From the NCBI GenBank assembly GCA_038501625.1, contig JAZAYU010000009.1, positions 3,781,001 through 3,845,000 of the forward strand: a stretch of DNA of 64,000 nt, given 5' to 3'. How positions within the stretch are numbered: position 1 is the first letter of the stretch; the number at the start of each line of letters is the position of its first letter. Positions 60,945 to 64,000 of the stretch are shown here, piece by piece. Made by a program: the position numbers and the translations under genes. Source of the DNA: Corbicula japonica (Eukaryota > Mollusca > Bivalvia > Venerida > Cyrenidae). The notes beneath the pieces were generated by a model. That model had not been told where the DNA came from. It did not search any database and worked only from the letters and a program-made list of their open reading frames with translations.

Positions 60945-63330
60945 CTGAAAGGAGGAGATGATTTTGAGGTATGTTTCTAAGATAAGTAAACAGTTATAGG
61001 AGATCAGTAAACTAGTGAATTTACAACAGTAAATTGAGATAAGTTAAATGAGATTGAATATCAGTTAATTCAAAATGATGATCACTTAAAAGAGATTGGA
61101 GACCAGTAAAGTTGTTAATAAAAATCAGTCAACTGAGATTCGAGATCAGTAAATTAAAATTATGAAAAAATCAGTAACTGAGACTGGAGATCAGTAACTA
61201 AGGCTGCAGATCATTGAACTGATATTAGAGATCAGTAATGAGAATAATGATCAGTTAAATGAGAATGGAGAAGGTCTCTTAGTCCTATCATATGAATGGT
61301 CAGTTTAAGATGAAAGTCACTTTTAACAAATCAGCTCCTTATAATAAGAGACTGGTTTTTCAACCTCAGTTATGCTATCTTAATAGCTGGTAAGAAGTAT
61401 TAATGCTCACACTACATAGCTACTGTGTGCCAACAGCATGTAGATACCTAGCCACCAAGAGATGTACACATCATGCAGATAGCTAGCTTCTAAAATGTGT
61501 CCTTACATCATGTAGCTACATAGGAACCAAAGTTTGTTCTCACAGCATGTAGATACCTAGCTATTAAGGTTGGTGCTGACAGCAATTAGCTACCAAGATT
61601 TGTTCTTTACAGCATGTGTAGCTACCTAGCTACCAAGATTTGTTCTTTACAGCATGTGTAGCTACCTAGCTACCAACTTGAGGGGGTATATACTGTAAGT
61701 ACAAACCTTAGTAGCTATGTAGCTAGTTAGCTACATGCTGTCAGCACAGACCATGGTAGCTACATTGTAGTTAGCTAGATTTCATTGCTAGGTAGCTACA
61801 TGCCTTAAGTGTAAACCTTAGTAGCTAGGTAGCTACAAATGCTGTAAGAACAAAGGGCGTATAATTACCTTGTGTGTTCAAGTTTTTCACAATTTGTTGG
61901 ATCTGCTTTAGGTATTCCATGTAGAAGGTGAGATCATACTTGATTGGTTGCAATCCTGGTAATGCATGCATGCACTCGTCTGCCATAAAAGCTACATGTT
62001 CTGGAGCCCCTGCTGCCAACACAGCTGAAAGCAAAATCTCAAGGGTAACAATACTTTTAAACAGGAAGACTTTTTTTTACAATTATTGCAAAAATTCTCG
62101 TCACAATGGAAATTTGGAAAGTTTCTTATCTGTGCATCTGCCTAGTCTGATCAGGGCTATATTATTTGCCATCGGGATAGCAAATTTAATAAATTTCTGC
62201 TATAGACCCTTATGAACATGAATGGACTGACCTAATTTCATAGAATGGTAATTTAGCTCTTCGGGGGTTAAACACTTCAGATTCAATTTATTTCCTGGTT
62301 AATTGTGATTATGGAGGCCTTGCTATGAAAACATGGCAGATAATGCAAAGTCGAGAAACTTTTGTGAATACTGTTAACCCTGTAATGGACTCATGGTTCT
62401 ATCAATTTAGGCAAGTTCATTCATTGTTTATAGGGTTTTCGTAGACAGTTTAATTTATTTACTGAATGGCAAAAAGTGTAGGCTCTGAGCAGACTTCATG
62501 GATGGGCTGGCTGATCAGGTTCTACACTGGTCACATATGTGATATTTGCTTGCTTTCTGACAGAGCTTAATTACTGGGTTAATTTCTACAATTCTGAACC
62601 AGTACCAGAACTTGTTTGCAGTTGTTAGTACAACAAACTTTCAGATAAAGCAGGTACCTGAGGCAGTTGCTGGGCCGACAGCTTTGAGAACAGTGAGGGC
62701 CTGTATAGCAGCTTGTATATTGGGTAACTTCTGGAATGCTGTGGTACTAGCTTCAAGGACTTGTTCACTGGTGTTAGTCTGTACCATTTCTGTGAGTCGT
62801 GGTCGAAACTTGCCCCTCTAAAAACACAGAAACCACAGAACTGGCAACACACAAAACTCAGACTTGGTGTCATGCACATGAAATAACTACCAGGGCTTTT
62901 TTCCTTCTGTGTTTGAAAAAATGTATTAATACATATAATAATGAAGTCTGTCATTGAAAATAGTCATAAGTTACTGTGTTTTGGAAATATTTGTTAATAA
63001 ATACCTCAACTTGTCCATGAATAATTAATTAGGCCCAAATAATGCACTCTTTTTATACCATTTATAAAAAAAACAAGACCCTTTGGTTGACATTTTCAAG
63101 GGTCAAAATGAGCATTTCTAGAAAATTTTATTTAAAGATCAAATAGAATCTCTGAAATGGGATATAAAAGGCAAACTGATATCTCTAAAATTATCAGGAA
63201 CACAGAACAAGTCTAAATGAACTCTAGCTGCCTTACAGTAAGTTTCCACTTCATAAGCTGGCAGATTTCTTCTTGGGTGATGTGTCTAGGTTTTCTTCCC
63301 TTGATCTTCTCCGGAAGCTCATTCTGATAC
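60781..63330 (-). CDS. Helix-hairpin-helix protein of an uncharacterised conserved family (3' four exons, partial)
   Basis: On the minus strand the exons, in order, are 63330-63237, 62817-62658, 62024-61869 and 60944-60781, all with GT..AG borders and compatible phases, ending in TGA at 60783-60781. They encode about 190 residues: YQNELPEKIKGRKPRHIT and an E-E-I-C-Q-L-M-K-W-K-L segment, RGKFRPRL, a helical stretch, LKAVGPATASAVLAAGAPEH (a helix-hairpin-helix G-V-G-x-A-T-A pattern as in DNA glycosylase-like folds), then a helical C-terminus ending in a lysine cluster (PPKKKAKHA) that could be a nuclear localisation signal. The arrangement resembles an uncharacterised animal and fungal family; I cannot name a biochemical role. 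The first visible exon needs two bases from an earlier exon, so the 5' end lies beyond the window or in an exon I cannot see. Confidence 0.85.
60990..61280. repeat. Degenerate GAGATCAGTAA-like tandem repeat
   Basis: Words such as gagatcagtaa, gatcagtaactgag and gagattggagaccagtaa recur about ten times in the last intron of the HhH gene. Confidence 0.75.
61395..61855. repeat. Palindromic array of TAGCTACC-type repeats
   Basis: The left half repeats acagcatgtgtagctacctagctaccaag; the right half carries the complement (ttagtagctaggtagctacaaatgctgt). The turn is near 61680-61700. Confidence 0.85.
61869..62024 (-). CDS. HhH gene, third visible exon
   Basis: Completes the motif (AVLAAGAPEHVAFMADECMH) and continues with a helical segment ending KNLNTQ. 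Acceptor gctttcag, donor gtaatt, phase 1 on both sides. Confidence 0.88.
62658..62817 (-). CDS. HhH gene, second visible exon
   Basis: Begins RGKFRPRLTEMVQTN in phase 0 and ends ALTVLKAVGPATAS in phase 1, so the helix-hairpin-helix motif is split between this exon and the next. Donor gtacct. Confidence 0.88.
63237..63330 (-). CDS. HhH gene, first visible exon
   Basis: Acceptor cattttgcag on the minus strand, one base and 31 codons (YQNELPEKIKGRKPRHITQE onward), donor gtaagg. The other two frames contain stops. Confidence 0.8.
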
Positions 63331-63476
63331 CTGCAAAATGCAAGTCACTGAGTATTGCCAGCAATATTATATTCTCCTACTGGTTTATGCATTGTGAACT
63401 AGACATAGCTTTAGCACTTCTTTAGTTATGCCAAGATCTAGTTAAGTGTGGTATTTTCACAATTGTCTTTGAATAT

Positions 63477-63491
63477 ATATATATATATATT
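63477..63491. repeat. (AT)n run
   Basis: Short AT repeat, followed by a minus-strand B-box-like ggtttgaatcc at about 63530-63540 that hints at another tRNA-derived fragment. Confidence 0.6.
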
Positions 63492-63789
63492 CTGAAACGG
63501 GAGAGAGAGAATGTGCAGGCCTTGACCAGGATTCAAACCTTTGATTTTGGGCTTACTGTGCTAACTTTTTGCCAGGTTGTGGAAATTTCAACTGTGGATA
63601 TAAATATCCATCTTGTACAGCTGTTGTTTTTTTTTAATATTTATATTTTAAAAAATCTACAATGATTTTAGGTATTTATTTATGCAATACATTAACATTT
63701 ATACTGTATACAAACCTGCTTAATTGAAACAAGTTTAAAGTTTCAAGTGCCACAGTGTACATACAGTTTTATACTGAACAAATGCATAC

Positions 63790-64000
63790 ATGTAATCAAA
63801 TGTAATCAAAATGTAATCTGATTACTTTGTCAAAATAATTGTAATTTAACCATTACATTAATTTGAAAATTAGAGTAATTGTTATGTAATTGATCTCAGT
63901 TTTTAGCAAAGTTATTGGAATTTAATCATTTCATTTTCCCAAGTAATTACCCCAGGTCTGCGTGGCCTTGCTCTACCAATTGAGCTACCAAGGCCGCCTG
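63790..64000 (-). repeat. tRNA-derived SINE running off the window edge
   Basis: On the minus strand from about 63997: ggccttggtagctcaattgg and tagagcaaggcc (A-box half of a tRNA), then a body with several taattac/gtaatca words. The tRNA part lacks a B box. Confidence 0.6.

Overview
The window looks like nuclear DNA of an invertebrate animal, most likely a bivalve mollusc. It is AT-rich, genes are split into short exons by kilobase introns with GT..AG borders, and most non-coding sequence is interspersed repeats of kinds common in bivalve genomes: fold-back elements, elements with short G/C-run ends followed by runs of 'gtccg', tRNA-derived SINEs and a Penelope-like relic. The species assignment is inference; nothing here is bacterial.

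Three genes are supported. (1) The plus strand from 7520 to 50212 carries one complete gene for a canonical TRP (TRPC) cation channel. I rebuilt it as 18 exons whose splice phases all agree, giving 1094 residues. It has ankyrin repeats, the TRPC zinc motif, membrane segments S1-S6, the LFW pore signature, the EWKFAR TRP box, a C-terminal VKRY region and a terminal coiled coil. (2) At 54807-56354 (plus) a single long exon encodes a 515-residue protein: a possible N-myristoylation signal, a disordered acidic half with three dynein-light-chain-like motifs, and an NHL-type beta-propeller like that of molluscan TRIM2/3-like proteins, without RING or B-box. (3) At 60781-63330 (minus) lie the last four exons of a helix-hairpin-helix protein of an uncharacterised conserved family; its 5' end is outside the window. 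An orphan exon-like segment lies at 53255-53410.

Layout: 1-7519 is intergenic with repeats; 7520-50212 is TRPC; 50213-54806 holds the TRPC 3' region, MITEs and the orphan exon; 54807-56354 is the propeller gene; 56355-60780 is repeats; 60781-64000 is the helix-hairpin-helix gene with a palindromic low-complexity block in an intron.

The most notable non-coding signals are: a palindromic MITE family (about 13 copies), each full copy carrying two divergent CCAAT boxes; a TTAA-flanked long fold-back family (four copies and a 74-base mini-hairpin); an intronic array of about eight units carrying nuclear-receptor-like sites (DR1, TCAAGGTCA, IR3); a near-identical 0.67 kb duplication next to TRPC exon 8; and a tRNA-like SINE abutting the splice donor just after the S6-coding exon.
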